A stretch of 64,000 nt of DNA from Streptomyces antnestii. GTDB lineage: Bacteria > Actinomycetota > Actinomycetes > Streptomycetales > Streptomycetaceae. Positions 1 to 9,256 of the stretch are shown here, one piece after another. The stretch lies in NCBI RefSeq assembly GCF_004005495.1, contig NZ_RZYA01000015.1, forward strand, positions 164,568 to 228,567, in the 5' to 3' direction. The notes beneath the pieces were generated by a model, which ran no database searches, was not told where the DNA came from, and saw nothing but the letters and a program-made list of their open reading frames with translations. The translations under genes and the position numbers were made by a program. How positions within the stretch are numbered: the stretch's first letter is position 1; every line of letters starts with the position of its first letter.

Positions 1-237
1 CGGACTGCTCCGCCGCCGGGGGGAGTTGGTCGGGTTCCGTGGCCGGTGCATGTGTAGTGGGCATCAGAGGTGAGACTACGGATCGGTACTGACAACGCCA
101 CCGGGTTTCCGGCGCGAACGCCCTCGCGCCGTGGTCCGCCCCGTCAAAGTCGTAGCGCCGTATCAACCGATCGGCTGATGCCCGTTCGAGCGCGATGGGC
201 GATGCCGGGCGAGGGCCCGTGCGGGGATTCTCGGAGC

Positions 238-1176
238 ATGACGACGACACAGAGCGCAGCGCGGGGCACGCGGCCCCTGATCGAGGTCTCCGGGCTCCGC
301 AAGGTCTATGCCGGGCGGGCCGTCGTCGACGGCCTCTCGTTCACCGTCGCGGAGGGCGAGATCTTCGGCATCCTCGGCCCGAACGGCGCCGGCAAGACGA
401 CCGCCGTGGAGTGCGTCGAGGGACTGCGCGTCCCCGACGCCGGACGCGTGCGGGTCGCCGGACTCGACCCCGTGGCCGACCACGACCAGGTCACCTGCAT
501 CCTCGGCGCCCAGCTCCAGGAGAGCGAACTCCAGCCGAAACTCACCGTCCGCGAGGCGCTCGAACTGTACGCGGCCTTCTACCCGGACCCCGCCGACTGG
601 CGCCCCCTGGCCGAACGCCTGCGCCTCACGGACAAGCTCGGCACCCGGTTCGCGAAGCTCAGCGGTGGCCAGAAGCAGCGCCTGTTCATCGCGCTCGCCC
701 TGATCGGCAACCCGCGCGTCGTCGTCCTCGACGAGCTGACCACCGGCCTGGACCCGCGCGCCCGCCGCGACACGTGGCAGCTCATCGAGGACGTCCGCGA
801 CAGCGGCGTCACCGTCCTGCTCGTCACGCACTTCATGGAGGAGGCACAGCGCCTCTGCGACCGGATCGCCGTGATCGACCAGGGCAGGATCGCCGCCCTC
901 GACACCCCGGCGGGACTCATCAGCCGGGCCGCGGCGTCCACCGTCATGTCGTTCACGCCGTCCGTGCCGCTCGACGAGGAGGCGCTGCGCGACCTGCCCG
1001 CGCTCGCGTCCGTCGAGCACAAGGACGGCCGCGTCACCCTGGGCGGCACCGACGAGACGGTCAACGCCGTGCTCACGCTGCTCGCCCGCCACCACATCAC
1101 CGCCCACCAACTCCGCGTGTCCGACGCCACGTTGGACGACGCGTTCCTCGACCTCACGGGAGTCGGCCAGTCATGA
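238..1176 (+). CDS. ABC transporter ATP-binding protein (ABC-2 / drug-export type)
   Basis: This is the nucleotide-binding subunit of an ABC-2 type exporter and would work with the permease that follows. About 312 residues. Walker A (GPNGAGKTT) lies near residue 45, the signature motif LSGGQKQR near 145 and Walker B (VVVLDELTTGLD, with DELT in place of the commoner DEPT) near 165, followed by the switch histidine in VTHFMEEA. A C-terminal extension after residue 220 is typical of the DrrA/CcmA-like subgroup. ATG 238 is chosen because the conserved part begins shortly after it and upstream in-frame sequence is not protein-like. The stop overlaps the permease start (ATGA), so the pair is translationally coupled. 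A DesK/NarL two-component pair follows at once, a common actinobacterial arrangement in which the regulator controls the transporter. The substrate cannot be told. Confidence 0.93.
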   Translation: MTTTQSAARGTRPLIEVSGLRKVYAGRAVVDGLSFTVAEGEIFGILGPNGAGKTTAVECVEGLRVPDAGRVRVAGLDPVADHDQVTCILGAQLQESELQPKLTVREALELYAAFYPDPADWRPLAERLRLTDKLGTRFAKLSGGQKQRLFIALALIGNPRVVVLDELTTGLDPRARRDTWQLIEDVRDSGVTVLLVTHFMEEAQRLCDRIAVIDQGRIAALDTPAGLISRAAASTVMSFTPSVPLDEEALRDLPALASVEHKDGRVTLGGTDETVNAVLTLLARHHITAHQLRVSDATLDDAFLDLTGVGQS

Positions 1177-1937
1177 GCACCGCGACCCTCACGCGTACCT
1201 CGCCGAACCGCGCCGTCCTGCGGACCGAGCTCCGGCTCTTCGGGCGCGAGCCCGCCGGCCTCTTCTGGATCGTCGTGTTCCCGACGGTCCTGCTCGTCAT
1301 CCTCGGCTCCATCCCCTCCTTCCGCGAGGCCGACAAGTCTCTCGGCGGGATCCGCCTCGTCGACGCGTACGTCCCCGTAACCGTGCTGCTCGCGATGATC
1401 ATGTCCGGTCTGCAGTCCATGCCGCCCGTCATCACCGGCTACCGCGAACGCGGCATCCTGCGCCGCATGTCGACGACTCCGGTGCGCCCCGCGGCGCTCC
1501 TCGGCGCGCAGATGGGCATCCACGGCGCCGCCGCCCTGTGCTCGGCGGTCCTCTCGCTCGCGGTCGGCCGGATCGCCTTCGGCGTACCGCTGCCGAGGCA
1601 CGCGGCGGGCTACCTGCTGGCCCTCGTGCTCGCGGTCCTCGTCGCCCTGGCGCTCGGCGCCCTCGTGTCGGCCCTGTCGCGTACGACGAAGATCTCCAAC
1701 GCGATCGGCTCCGTCGTCTTCTTCCCGATGATGTTCTGCGCGGGCGTCTGGCTGCCCGTCCAGGCGATGCCCGGCGCGCTCGCGCACATCGTCGCGTACT
1801 CGCCCTTCGGCGCCGCCGCCGAGGCCCTGGGCCAGGCCGCCGCCGGTGACTGGCCGAGCTGGTCCCACCTGGGCGTCCTCGCCGTGTGGACCCTGCTCCT
1901 GTCCGGCGCCGCGTCGCGCTGGTTCCGCTGGGAGTGA
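1173..1937 (+). CDS. ABC-2 type transporter permease
   Basis: Integral membrane partner of the preceding ATPase, about 254 residues. Six hydrophobic segments are visible, including FWIVVFPTVLLVILG near residue 30 and a pair of long alanine/leucine-rich helices near 110-175. The segment around SNAIGSVVFFPMMFCAGVWLP is the typical conserved region of ABC-2 membrane proteins. The start overlaps the ATPase stop by 4 bases (ATGA). The kinase gene begins 5 bases after the stop. The likely role is export of a small molecule or lipid; nothing in the sequence names the substrate. Confidence 0.92.
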   Translation: MSTATLTRTSPNRAVLRTELRLFGREPAGLFWIVVFPTVLLVILGSIPSFREADKSLGGIRLVDAYVPVTVLLAMIMSGLQSMPPVITGYRERGILRRMSTTPVRPAALLGAQMGIHGAAALCSAVLSLAVGRIAFGVPLPRHAAGYLLALVLAVLVALALGALVSALSRTTKISNAIGSVVFFPMMFCAGVWLPVQAMPGALAHIVAYSPFGAAAEALGQAAAGDWPSWSHLGVLAVWTLLLSGAASRWFRWE

Positions 1938-1941
1938 CCCG

Positions 1942-3261
1942 GTGACCACCGCCGCGGCCGTGCAGACTGTGCGCATGACGACGCAGACGGACCAGGGCGG
2001 CGCCGCGGCGGACGCCGCCCTGACGGTCGAGGAGCGCTGGGCGAACTTCCACCGCTACGGCCCCTTCGGCCTCCTCGGCATCGGCCTCACGATGTCGATC
2101 GCCACGTCCCAGGTCGTCGGCATGGACCGGTCCGACTGGTACGTCGTCGGGTCGCTGTCCCTCGCCGCGTTCGTCCTCCAGGTGTGGTGGGTCCGGGCGA
2201 TGCGCACCAGGCCGGGCCCCTGCGCCGCCAGCATCTTCAACTACTGGGTCCGCTGGGCGATCAGCTTCGTCGTCGCCTGGATCAACCCGTTCTTCGCGTT
2301 CTACGGGGCCTGCGGCTACTTCGACGTCGAACGGCTGCTGCCACGCCGCATGGTCAGGCCGGGCGTGGTCGCGGCGGTCGTCGTCGTGGCCGGGTCCCAG
2401 TCGGGTGGCCTGCCGCCGCACGGCCCCGTCGGCTGGGCCGTGTTCGGCGGCCTCCTGGCCGTCAACACGACACTCGCCGCGATCATGGGCCACCTCAACG
2501 CCAAGGAGAACGAACGCGCCCGCGTCCAGGCCGAGACGATCGCCGAACTGGAGCGCACGAACACCGCGCTCCAGGAGGCCATGGACGAGAACGCCGCCCT
2601 TCACGCCCAACTCCTCGTCCAGGCACGCGAGGCGGGCGTCGCCGACGAGCGCCGGCGGCTCGCCGCGGAGATCCACGACACCATCGCGCAGGGCCTGACC
2701 GGGATCATCGCCCAGCTCCAGGTCGTCGCGGGCACCGCCGACCCGCAGCAGGCCCGCGTCCATCTGGACCGCGCCGCCGACCTCGCCCGGCACAGCCTCG
2801 GCGAGGCCCGCCGCTCCGTGCACAACCTCTCCCCGGCGGCCCTGGAGAACGCGTCCCTGCCCGAGGCACTGAAGAAGACCGTCGACGACTGGTCCCGGCG
2901 CACCGGCGTACGGGCCGAGTTCACCGTCACCGGCACCACCGAGCCGCTGCACGACGAGATCGAGGCGACCCTCCTGCGGATCGCCGAGGAGGCCCTGTCG
3001 AACGCGGCCCGGCACGCGCACGCCGGCCGGCTCGGCGTCACGCTCTCCTACATGGCCGGCGAGGTCACGCTCGACGTGCGCGACGACGGCCGCGGCTTCG
3101 ACCCCCTGGAACTGCCCGCCCGCACCGGCACCGGCGGCTTCGGCCTCGACGGGATGCGGGCACGCGCCGAACGGATCGCCGGAGCGCTGACGGTGGAGTC
3201 CGAGCCCGGCACAGGCACCGCCGTGTCGGCTCGCGTACCGTTGGTGCGCCATGACCAGTGA
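1942..3261 (+). CDS. Sensor histidine kinase, DesK/NarX-like (HisKA_3)
   Basis: Membrane-anchored sensor kinase of the HisKA_3 family, about 439 residues. The N-terminal half holds several hydrophobic segments (roughly residues 35-175), then a coiled coil rich in Glu/Arg/Ala, then the phosphoacceptor region with the histidine in AAEIHDTIAQG, and a HATPase_c domain with the N box EEALSNAARHAH and the G box DDGRGF / GTGGFGLDGM. GTG 1942 is preferred because GGGAG lies 7 bases upstream; ATG 1975, in frame, is the alternative and has no clear ribosome-binding site. The 3' end overlaps the response regulator by 11 bases. Together with the ABC genes upstream it forms a four-gene operon, which suggests that the kinase senses a transporter substrate or envelope stress. 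Confidence 0.93.
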   Translation: MTTAAAVQTVRMTTQTDQGGAAADAALTVEERWANFHRYGPFGLLGIGLTMSIATSQVVGMDRSDWYVVGSLSLAAFVLQVWWVRAMRTRPGPCAASIFNYWVRWAISFVVAWINPFFAFYGACGYFDVERLLPRRMVRPGVVAAVVVVAGSQSGGLPPHGPVGWAVFGGLLAVNTTLAAIMGHLNAKENERARVQAETIAELERTNTALQEAMDENAALHAQLLVQAREAGVADERRRLAAEIHDTIAQGLTGIIAQLQVVAGTADPQQARVHLDRAADLARHSLGEARRSVHNLSPAALENASLPEALKKTVDDWSRRTGVRAEFTVTGTTEPLHDEIEATLLRIAEEALSNAARHAHAGRLGVTLSYMAGEVTLDVRDDGRGFDPLELPARTGTGGFGLDGMRARAERIAGALTVESEPGTGTAVSARVPLVRHDQ

Positions 3262-3916
3262 CCCCGCCCGCGCCGGCGAACCGGCCGTCATCTCCCTGCT
3301 GATCGTCGACGACCACCCCGTCGTAAGGGACGGACTGCGCGGCATGTTCGAGTCGGCCGACGGCTTCGCGGTCCTCGGTGAGGCGTCGAACGGGGTCGAG
3401 GCCGTCGACCTCGCCGCCCGCCTCGACCCCGACGTCGTCCTCATGGACCTGCGCATGCCCGGCGGGAACGGCGTGGATGCCATCAAGGAGCTCACCCGCC
3501 GCGGCGCCCGCTCCCGCGTCCTCGTCCTCACCACGTACGACACGGACTCGGACACGCTCCCGGCGATCGAGGCGGGCGCCACCGGCTATCTCCTCAAGGA
3601 CGCCCCGCGCGAGGAGCTGTTCACGGCCGTCCGGGCCGCCGCCGACGGCCGCACCGTGCTGTCCCCGGCGGTCGCCTCCCGGCTCGTGACCGCCGTCCGG
3701 AGCCCGTCCGCCCCGGCCGGCGAACCCCTCTCGGCGCGGGAGCGCGAGGTCCTCGCCCTGGTCGCCAAGGGCACGTCGAACAAGGAGATCGCCCGCGTCC
3801 TGTTCATCAGCGAGGCGACCGTGAAGACCCATCTCACGCACGTCTACGGCAAGTTGGGCGTGAAGGACCGCGCGGCCGCCGTCGCGGTGGCGTACGACAG
3901 GAAGATCCTCGGCTAG
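3251..3916 (+). CDS. Response regulator, NarL/LuxR family
   Basis: Cytoplasmic DNA-binding response regulator, 221 residues, normal for the family. The receiver domain has the acidic pair in LLIVDDHPVVRDG, the phosphoacceptor Asp in VVLMDLRMPGGNG, the conserved Thr in VLVLTTYDTD and the Lys in YLLKDAPREEL. A C-terminal LuxR-type helix-turn-helix runs from PLSAREREVLALVA through TSNKEIARVLFISEATVKTHL. It overlaps the kinase gene and is the last gene of the ABC/two-component operon, so it is the cognate partner of the kinase upstream and probably autoregulates this operon. Confidence 0.95.
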   Translation: MTSDPARAGEPAVISLLIVDDHPVVRDGLRGMFESADGFAVLGEASNGVEAVDLAARLDPDVVLMDLRMPGGNGVDAIKELTRRGARSRVLVLTTYDTDSDTLPAIEAGATGYLLKDAPREELFTAVRAAADGRTVLSPAVASRLVTAVRSPSAPAGEPLSAREREVLALVAKGTSNKEIARVLFISEATVKTHLTHVYGKLGVKDRAAAVAVAYDRKILG

Positions 3917-4042
3917 GGCGTGCCGGCGGATCAGGGGTCGGACAGGTCGCGGCGTCCGGTGCGGTGCATCGCAAGGCGCCGGAGCGTCCTGACAGCGGAG
4001 CCATCCGGTCGTTTCGGCAACGCGGCGAGGTGCCGTGCGGAT

Positions 4043-4072
4043 GGGGGCACCTCCCAGTGGTAGCTGGGGGAG
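4043..4072. repeat. Small G/C-rich imperfect palindrome in an intergenic region
   Basis: GGGGGCACCTCCCAGTGG... followed by a tail ending in CTGGGGGAG can fold into an imperfect hairpin. Similar GGGGGCACCTCCC...GGGGGAG palindromes are scattered between genes in many Streptomyces genomes. It lies between two convergent genes, so it may also help termination. The rest of 3917-4105 shows no gene. Confidence 0.4.
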
Positions 4073-4105
4073 TCGCGGCCCCGGCCGTGATCCGCCGGGT
4101 ACGCC

Positions 4106-6412
4106 CTAGACCGGTCCCGCCTCCAGGGGCAGTGCCCGTAGCAGCAGGACGGACCGGCCCGGCACCGTGATCGCCGTGCCCGCCGCGTGGGTCACCCCCG
4201 GCGCGGCCGTCTGCTCCTCGCTCGCCGTGTCCACCACGACCTCGTACGCGTCCGCCCACGGCCGGCCGGGCAGGACGTAACTCTCCTCGTGGTCCCCTGC
4301 GTGCAGGACCACGAGGAAGCTGTCGTCCGTCACCGGCGCGCCCAGCGCGTCGCGGCCCGGGATGTCGCGCCCGGAGAGGTACATCCCGAGCGTGGCCGCC
4401 GGCGCGTACCAGTCCCGTTCCGTCATCTCCGTGCCGCGCGCCGTGAACCACGCGAGGTCACGCAGGCCGTCGGCCGAGTGCGCGCGCCCGGAGAAGAACG
4501 CGCGCCGGCGCAGCACCGGATGGGCGTGCCGCAGTGCGACGAGCCGCGCGGTGAGGTCGAACAGGGCCCGCCAGCCCGGCTCTTCGAGGAGCGACCAGTC
4601 CACCCAGCTGATCGCGTTGTCCTGGCAGTACGCGTTGTTGTTGCCGCGCTGTGTGCGCCCCAGCTCGTCGCCCGCGACCAGCATCGGCACGCCGGTGGAC
4701 AGCAGCAGTGTCGTCAGCAGGTTCCTCAACTGCCGCCGCCGCAGGGCGAGTACATCCTCGTCGGCCGTCTCGCCCTCGGCGCCGCAGTTCCAGGAGCGGT
4801 TGTCGTCGGAGCCGTCCCGGTTGCCCTCGCCGTTGGCCTCGTTGTGCTTGTGCTCGTAACTCACCAGGTCGCGCAGCGTGAAACCGTCGTGGGCGGTGAC
4901 GAAGTTGACCGACGCGTACGGGCGCCGGCCGCCCCACGCGTACAGGTCGCTCGACCCCGACAGGCGGTAGCCCAGGTCCCGCACGTCCGGCAGGGCGCCG
5001 CGCCAGAAGTCCCGCACGGCGCCCCGGTAGCGGTCGTTCCACTCCGTCCACAGGGGTGGGAACGCGCCGACCTGATAGCCGCCCGAACCCACGTCCCAGG
5101 GCTCCGCGATCAGCTTCACGCGCCGCAGGACCGGATCCTGTGCGATCACCGCGAGGAACGGCGACAGCATGTCCACGTCGTGCATCGAGCGGGCGAGCGC
5201 CGCCGCCAGATCGAAACGGAAGCCGTCCACGCCCATCTCCGTCACCCAGTAGCGCAGGGAGTCGGTGATGAGCCGGAGCACGTGCGGCTGCACCACGTGC
5301 AGGGTGTTGCCGCAGCCGGTGTAGTCCGCGTAGCGGCGGGCGTCGCCCTGGAGGCGGTAGTAGCCGCGGTTGTCGATGCCCTTCAGGGACAGCGTCGGGC
5401 CGAGCTCGCCCGCCTCCGCCGTGTGGTTGTAGACCACGTCGAGGATGACCTCGATCCCGGCCTCGTGCAGCGCCCGCACCATCCGCCGGAACTCGCCGAC
5501 CTGCTGCCCGCCCGTCCCCGACGCCGCGTACGCCGCGTGCGGGGCGAAGTAGCCGACGGAGTTGTAGCCCCAGTAGTTGCGCAGGCCACGGCGCAGCAGA
5601 TGGTCCTCGTGCGCGAACTGGTGCACCGGCAGCAGCTCGACCGCCGTCACGCCCAGCTTCACCAGGTGCTCCACGGCCGCCGGATGCGCGAGCCCCGCGT
5701 ACGTCCCGCGCAGTTCCTCCGGGATCCCCGGATGCAGCGCGGTGAAGCCCTTCACATGCAGCTCGTAGATCACCGAGTCCGCCCACGGCGTCTTCGGCCG
5801 GCGGTCGTCGCACCACTCGTCGTCGGGCGCGTCGTCGTGGACGACCACCCCCTTGGGGACGAACGGCGCCGAGTCCCGGCCGTCGCGCACGGTGTCGGCG
5901 ACATGCTGCTCGGGCCAGTCCCGCACATGCCCGTACACCTCGGGCGGCAGTCCGCACGAGGAGTAGTCGCCGTCCACGGCCCGCGCGTACGGGTCGAGGA
6001 GCAGCTTCGCCGGGTTCCAGCGGGCCCCCGTCCACGGGTCCCAGCGGCCGTGCACCCGGAACCCGTACCGCTGCCCCGGCAGCACGTCCGGGACGAAGCC
6101 GTGCCAGATCTCGTGCGTCAGCTCGGTCAGCGGGGCGCGCCGCTCGCGGCCCGCCTCGTCGAAGAGGCACAGCTCGACCGACTCCGCGCCGCCCGCCCAG
6201 AGCGCGAAGTTGGTGCCCGCCGTGCCGTCGGGGCCGACCCGGAACCGCGCGCCCAGCGGCGTCGGGGCGCCCGGCCACACCGGCTCGACGGGCGGCGTCC
6301 GGTCCCTCGTGCGCCGGCCGTCCCCGCCTGTCGCGGTGCGGGCCGGCGGCAGCGCCGCGGCCCGCTGTGCCAGGGCTTCCTGTGGTGCCTCCTGCTCGGG
6401 TGCGCTCGCCAC
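4106..6412 (-). CDS. glgX: Glycogen debranching enzyme GlgX (isoamylase type)
   Basis: Cytoplasmic GH13 enzyme that hydrolyses alpha-1,6 branch points of limit-dextrin glycogen during glycogen and trehalose metabolism. 768 residues, slightly longer than the usual ~700-720 because of a low-complexity Ala/Arg-rich N-terminal tail. An N-terminal CBM48-like domain (GTNFALWA, YGFRVHGRWDP) is followed by the catalytic barrel. GH13 residues are in place: the nucleophile Asp in GVDGFRFDLA, the acid/base Glu in LIAEPWDVG and the transition-state Asp in FVTAHDGFTLRD. The start is GTG at 6412 with GGGAGG 8 bases upstream. It is monocistronic and convergent with the response regulator gene. Confidence 0.96.
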   Translation of the reverse strand: MASAPEQEAPQEALAQRAAALPPARTATGGDGRRTRDRTPPVEPVWPGAPTPLGARFRVGPDGTAGTNFALWAGGAESVELCLFDEAGRERRAPLTELTHEIWHGFVPDVLPGQRYGFRVHGRWDPWTGARWNPAKLLLDPYARAVDGDYSSCGLPPEVYGHVRDWPEQHVADTVRDGRDSAPFVPKGVVVHDDAPDDEWCDDRRPKTPWADSVIYELHVKGFTALHPGIPEELRGTYAGLAHPAAVEHLVKLGVTAVELLPVHQFAHEDHLLRRGLRNYWGYNSVGYFAPHAAYAASGTGGQQVGEFRRMVRALHEAGIEVILDVVYNHTAEAGELGPTLSLKGIDNRGYYRLQGDARRYADYTGCGNTLHVVQPHVLRLITDSLRYWVTEMGVDGFRFDLAAALARSMHDVDMLSPFLAVIAQDPVLRRVKLIAEPWDVGSGGYQVGAFPPLWTEWNDRYRGAVRDFWRGALPDVRDLGYRLSGSSDLYAWGGRRPYASVNFVTAHDGFTLRDLVSYEHKHNEANGEGNRDGSDDNRSWNCGAEGETADEDVLALRRRQLRNLLTTLLLSTGVPMLVAGDELGRTQRGNNNAYCQDNAISWVDWSLLEEPGWRALFDLTARLVALRHAHPVLRRRAFFSGRAHSADGLRDLAWFTARGTEMTERDWYAPAATLGMYLSGRDIPGRDALGAPVTDDSFLVVLHAGDHEESYVLPGRPWADAYEVVVDTASEEQTAAPGVTHAAGTAITVPGRSVLLLRALPLEAGPV

Positions 6413-6574
6413 CTGTCATGCCTCCCGCGGCTCGGTCGGGCCGGCGCCACCGGCAGGGGAAGGGCGCGCGGCGTCCGTCCGCGGCTCCCCGTCGCGTCGT
6501 CCTCCCCAGTGTTCTGCCCACCGGTCGGCTCGCACTCACGTTTCCCCGGCGGGGGGACGGTCGTTGGGACGGGC

Positions 6575-7786
6575 GTGAGAACAGCTGTGAGACGCGCAGG
6601 GGCCACGCTGGCCGCCGTACTGACCTGGGCGGCGGTGCTGACCGGAGTCACCGGATGCACCGCCACGGACGAACTGCTCGGCAAGCCGAGGTCCCCCGAG
6701 GACACGATCAGGGTCGTCCCGGCCGACGGGAGCAAGGACGTCCGGGCCGACCGCCCGATCGAGGTGAGAGTCCCGGACGGGCGCCTGGAGTCGGTCAAGG
6801 TCGTCAAGATCGAGGACGCGCAGGAGATCCCGGTCCCCGGCCGGATCGACGACGACGGGATGCGATGGCGGCCGGCCGGTGAGGGGCGGCTCGCGCTCGC
6901 CGCCAAGTACACCGTCGACGCCGTCGCGCTCGACGGGCAGGGCCACCGCTCGGCCCGCCACACCACGTTCACGACGTCCGTCCCGCAGGAGCGGTTCATC
7001 GGCTACGTCACGCCGGAGGACCGCTCCACGGTCGGCACCGGAATGATCGTCTCGCTGGAGTTCAACCGGGACATCGACGAGGCGAGGCGCGCCGCCGTCG
7101 AGCGCGCCGTCCACATCACGGCGACGCCCGCCGTCGACGTCCGGGCGCACTGGTTCGGCAGATCCCGCCTCGACTTCCGGCCGCGCACCTACTGGAAGCC
7201 CGGCACGAAGGTCACCGTCGCCCTGCGGCTGCGCGACGTGGAGGCGGCCCCCGGCGTGTACGGGATGCAGAACCGGACGTTCGGGTTCACCGTCGGCCGC
7301 AGCCAGGTCAGCCTGGTCGACGCGGCCGAACACACCATGCAGGTACGCCGCGACGGCGAACTCCTCGACACCCTCCCCATCACGGCGGGGAAGCCCGGCA
7401 ACACGACGTACAACGGCAAGATGGTCGTCAGCGAGATGCTCGAAGTGACCCGCATGAACAGCCGCACCGTCGGGCTCGGCGGCGAGTACGACATCCCCGA
7501 CGTGCCGCACGCGATCCGGCTGACGACGTCGGGCACGTTCCTGCACGGCAACTACTGGGCGGACGACGCCTTCGGCAACCGCAACGAGAGCCACGGGTGC
7601 GTGGGCCTTCGCGATGTGAAGGGCGGCAGTTCGGCGACGCCCGCGGGCTGGTTCTTCGACCGCACGCTCATCGGCGACGTCGTCGAAGTCGTCCACAGCA
7701 AGGACAAGACCGTCGCCCCCGACAACGGTCTCGGCGGCTGGAACATGAGCTGGAAGGAGTGGACGGCGGGCTCGGCCGTGCGCTGA
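6575..7786 (+). CDS. Lipoprotein L,D-transpeptidase (Ig-like domains plus YkuD)
   Basis: Cell-wall enzyme that forms 3-3 cross-links between meso- or LL-diaminopimelate residues of peptidoglycan. About 403 residues. An N-terminal lipoprotein signal ends in the lipobox VTGC (Cys near residue 28). Two Ig-like domains of the mycobacterial/actinobacterial type follow (motifs RPIEVRVPDGRLESV and SRLDFRPRTYWKPGT). The C-terminal YkuD domain carries HGNYW and the catalytic SHGCVGLRD. GTG 6575 is chosen with GGGA about 5 bases upstream; a GTG 12 bases later is possible. It is a close paralogue of the next gene, from which it is separated by 187 bases, so the two look like a tandem duplication. Confidence 0.92.
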   Translation: MRTAVRRAGATLAAVLTWAAVLTGVTGCTATDELLGKPRSPEDTIRVVPADGSKDVRADRPIEVRVPDGRLESVKVVKIEDAQEIPVPGRIDDDGMRWRPAGEGRLALAAKYTVDAVALDGQGHRSARHTTFTTSVPQERFIGYVTPEDRSTVGTGMIVSLEFNRDIDEARRAAVERAVHITATPAVDVRAHWFGRSRLDFRPRTYWKPGTKVTVALRLRDVEAAPGVYGMQNRTFGFTVGRSQVSLVDAAEHTMQVRRDGELLDTLPITAGKPGNTTYNGKMVVSEMLEVTRMNSRTVGLGGEYDIPDVPHAIRLTTSGTFLHGNYWADDAFGNRNESHGCVGLRDVKGGSSATPAGWFFDRTLIGDVVEVVHSKDKTVAPDNGLGGWNMSWKEWTAGSAVR

Positions 7787-7973
7787 GCCGGCGCCCGGTC
7801 GGCGCCCGGCCGGCGGACCGCGCCACGGCCGGTTCCTGAGCGTCCAGTTGGGACTGAACGGTGACATACGTGGGGATCCATAACCGCAGGTCGTGTGGTT
7901 ATCTGTCGCTGTGCGCGCTAGGACGCGCTGGGGTGCGGGCCTGACCGGCCGTGCGCGAGGGGAGAACAAGATC

Positions 7974-9173
7974 TTGAACGGGCGACGACCGATATCGGGG
8001 GCCCTGCTGGGGGCCGCTCTGCTACTGGTCACCGCGTGCGGCGGAGGGGGCGGCTCCGGTGCGGGGAACGACGGGAAGGGCGGCGACTCGGGCAAGGCGG
8101 ACACCAACAAGCCGTCCCAGGCCGTCGTCACGGTCTCCCCGAAGGACGGCACGGACGGCGTGGCCACCAGCGGGGACCTGCGGATCACCGCGGACAAGGG
8201 CAAGTTGACCGAGGTGAAGGTCGCCGACACCAAGGGCAACCCGGTCGAGGGGAAGATCGTGGACGGTGGTGCCGGCTGGACGCCCGCCCACCACCTGGCC
8301 GCCTCCACGAAGTACAAGGTGCACGCGGTCGCCAAGGACGCGGCGGGCCGTGCGTCGGCGAAGGACGTCGCCTTCACGACGCTGGTCCCGAAGAACACGT
8401 TCATCGGCCAGTTCACTCCGGAGGACGGCTCGAAGGTCGGCGTGGGCATGCCGTTCTCGGTCCACTTCACTCGGGGCATCACGCACCCGGAGGACGTGGA
8501 GAAGGCCATCGAGATCAAGACGGAGCCGTCCGTGCCGGTGGAGGGCCACTGGTTCGGCAACGACCGCCTCGACTTCCGCCCCGAGAAGTACTGGGCCGCG
8601 GGCACCGAGGTGACCGTCAGGCTCAACCTCGACGGCGTCGAGGGCCGGCCGGGCGTCTACGGCAAGCAGGCCAAGACCGTGAAGTTCACGATCGGCCGCA
8701 GCCAGGTCTCCACGGTCGACGCCAAGACGCACATGATGACCGTCAAGCGGGACGGCAAGACCGTCAAGAAGCTCCCGATCACCACGGGCAAGCCGGGCTA
8801 CTCCACGTGGAACGGCCAGATGGTCATCAGCGAGAAGCTCGCCGTGACCCGGATGAACGGGGAGACGGTCGGCTACGGCGGCGAGTACGACATCAAGGAC
8901 GTGCCGCACGCGATGCGCCTGACGACGTCCGGCACCTTCATACACGGCAACTACTGGGGCGGCGGCGCCTTCGGCAACTACAACGCCAGCCACGGCTGCG
9001 TGGGCCTGCGCGACGTACGCGGTGGCTACGACAGCAAGGTGCCGGCGGCCTGGTTCTTCAACAGCTCGATGATCGGTGACGTCGTCGAGGTGAAGAACTC
9101 GCATGACCGGACGGTGGCCCCGGACAACGGCTTCAACGGCTGGAACATGTCCTGGGAGAAGTGGAAGGCCTGA
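7974..9173 (+). CDS. Lipoprotein L,D-transpeptidase (second tandem copy)
   Basis: Paralogue of the upstream L,D-transpeptidase with the same layout. About 399 residues. TTG 7974 is chosen because AGGGGAG sits 9 bases upstream and it opens a compact lipoprotein signal with the lipobox VTAC; a longer GTG start at 7912 is less likely. A glycine/serine/lysine-rich linker follows the cysteine, then two Ig-like domains (SVPVEGHWFGNDRLDFRP) and the YkuD catalytic domain with HGNYWGGGAF and SHGCVGLRD. A strong terminator follows the stop codon. It differs from its neighbour mainly in the linker and in being richer in lysine. Confidence 0.93.
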   Translation: MNGRRPISGALLGAALLLVTACGGGGGSGAGNDGKGGDSGKADTNKPSQAVVTVSPKDGTDGVATSGDLRITADKGKLTEVKVADTKGNPVEGKIVDGGAGWTPAHHLAASTKYKVHAVAKDAAGRASAKDVAFTTLVPKNTFIGQFTPEDGSKVGVGMPFSVHFTRGITHPEDVEKAIEIKTEPSVPVEGHWFGNDRLDFRPEKYWAAGTEVTVRLNLDGVEGRPGVYGKQAKTVKFTIGRSQVSTVDAKTHMMTVKRDGKTVKKLPITTGKPGYSTWNGQMVISEKLAVTRMNGETVGYGGEYDIKDVPHAMRLTTSGTFIHGNYWGGGAFGNYNASHGCVGLRDVRGGYDSKVPAAWFFNSSMIGDVVEVKNSHDRTVAPDNGFNGWNMSWEKWKA

Positions 9174-9188
9174 CCTTCTTCCGTAAAG

Positions 9189-9229
9189 AAGAGGCCCGGT
9201 GCACTGTGACCAAGTGCACCGGGCCTCTT
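9189..9229 (+). terminator. Rho-independent terminator-like hairpin
   Basis: A perfect 16-bp inverted repeat (AAGAGGCCCGGTGCAC and its complement) with a 9-base loop lies 15 bases after the L,D-transpeptidase stop and 27 bases before the next start. There is no U-tract beyond TCTTCC, as usual in Streptomyces. Confidence 0.85.
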
Positions 9230-9256
9230 CCGTTAACCGGCACTAACCTGCTGTCC

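Noticed and set aside
4187..6550. Very long open frame on the plus strand opposite glgX, running into the first L,D-transpeptidase
   Set aside because: It is the antisense shadow of a G/C-rich gene; its sequence is Arg/Val/His-rich and not protein-like. Only the part from 6575 is a real gene.
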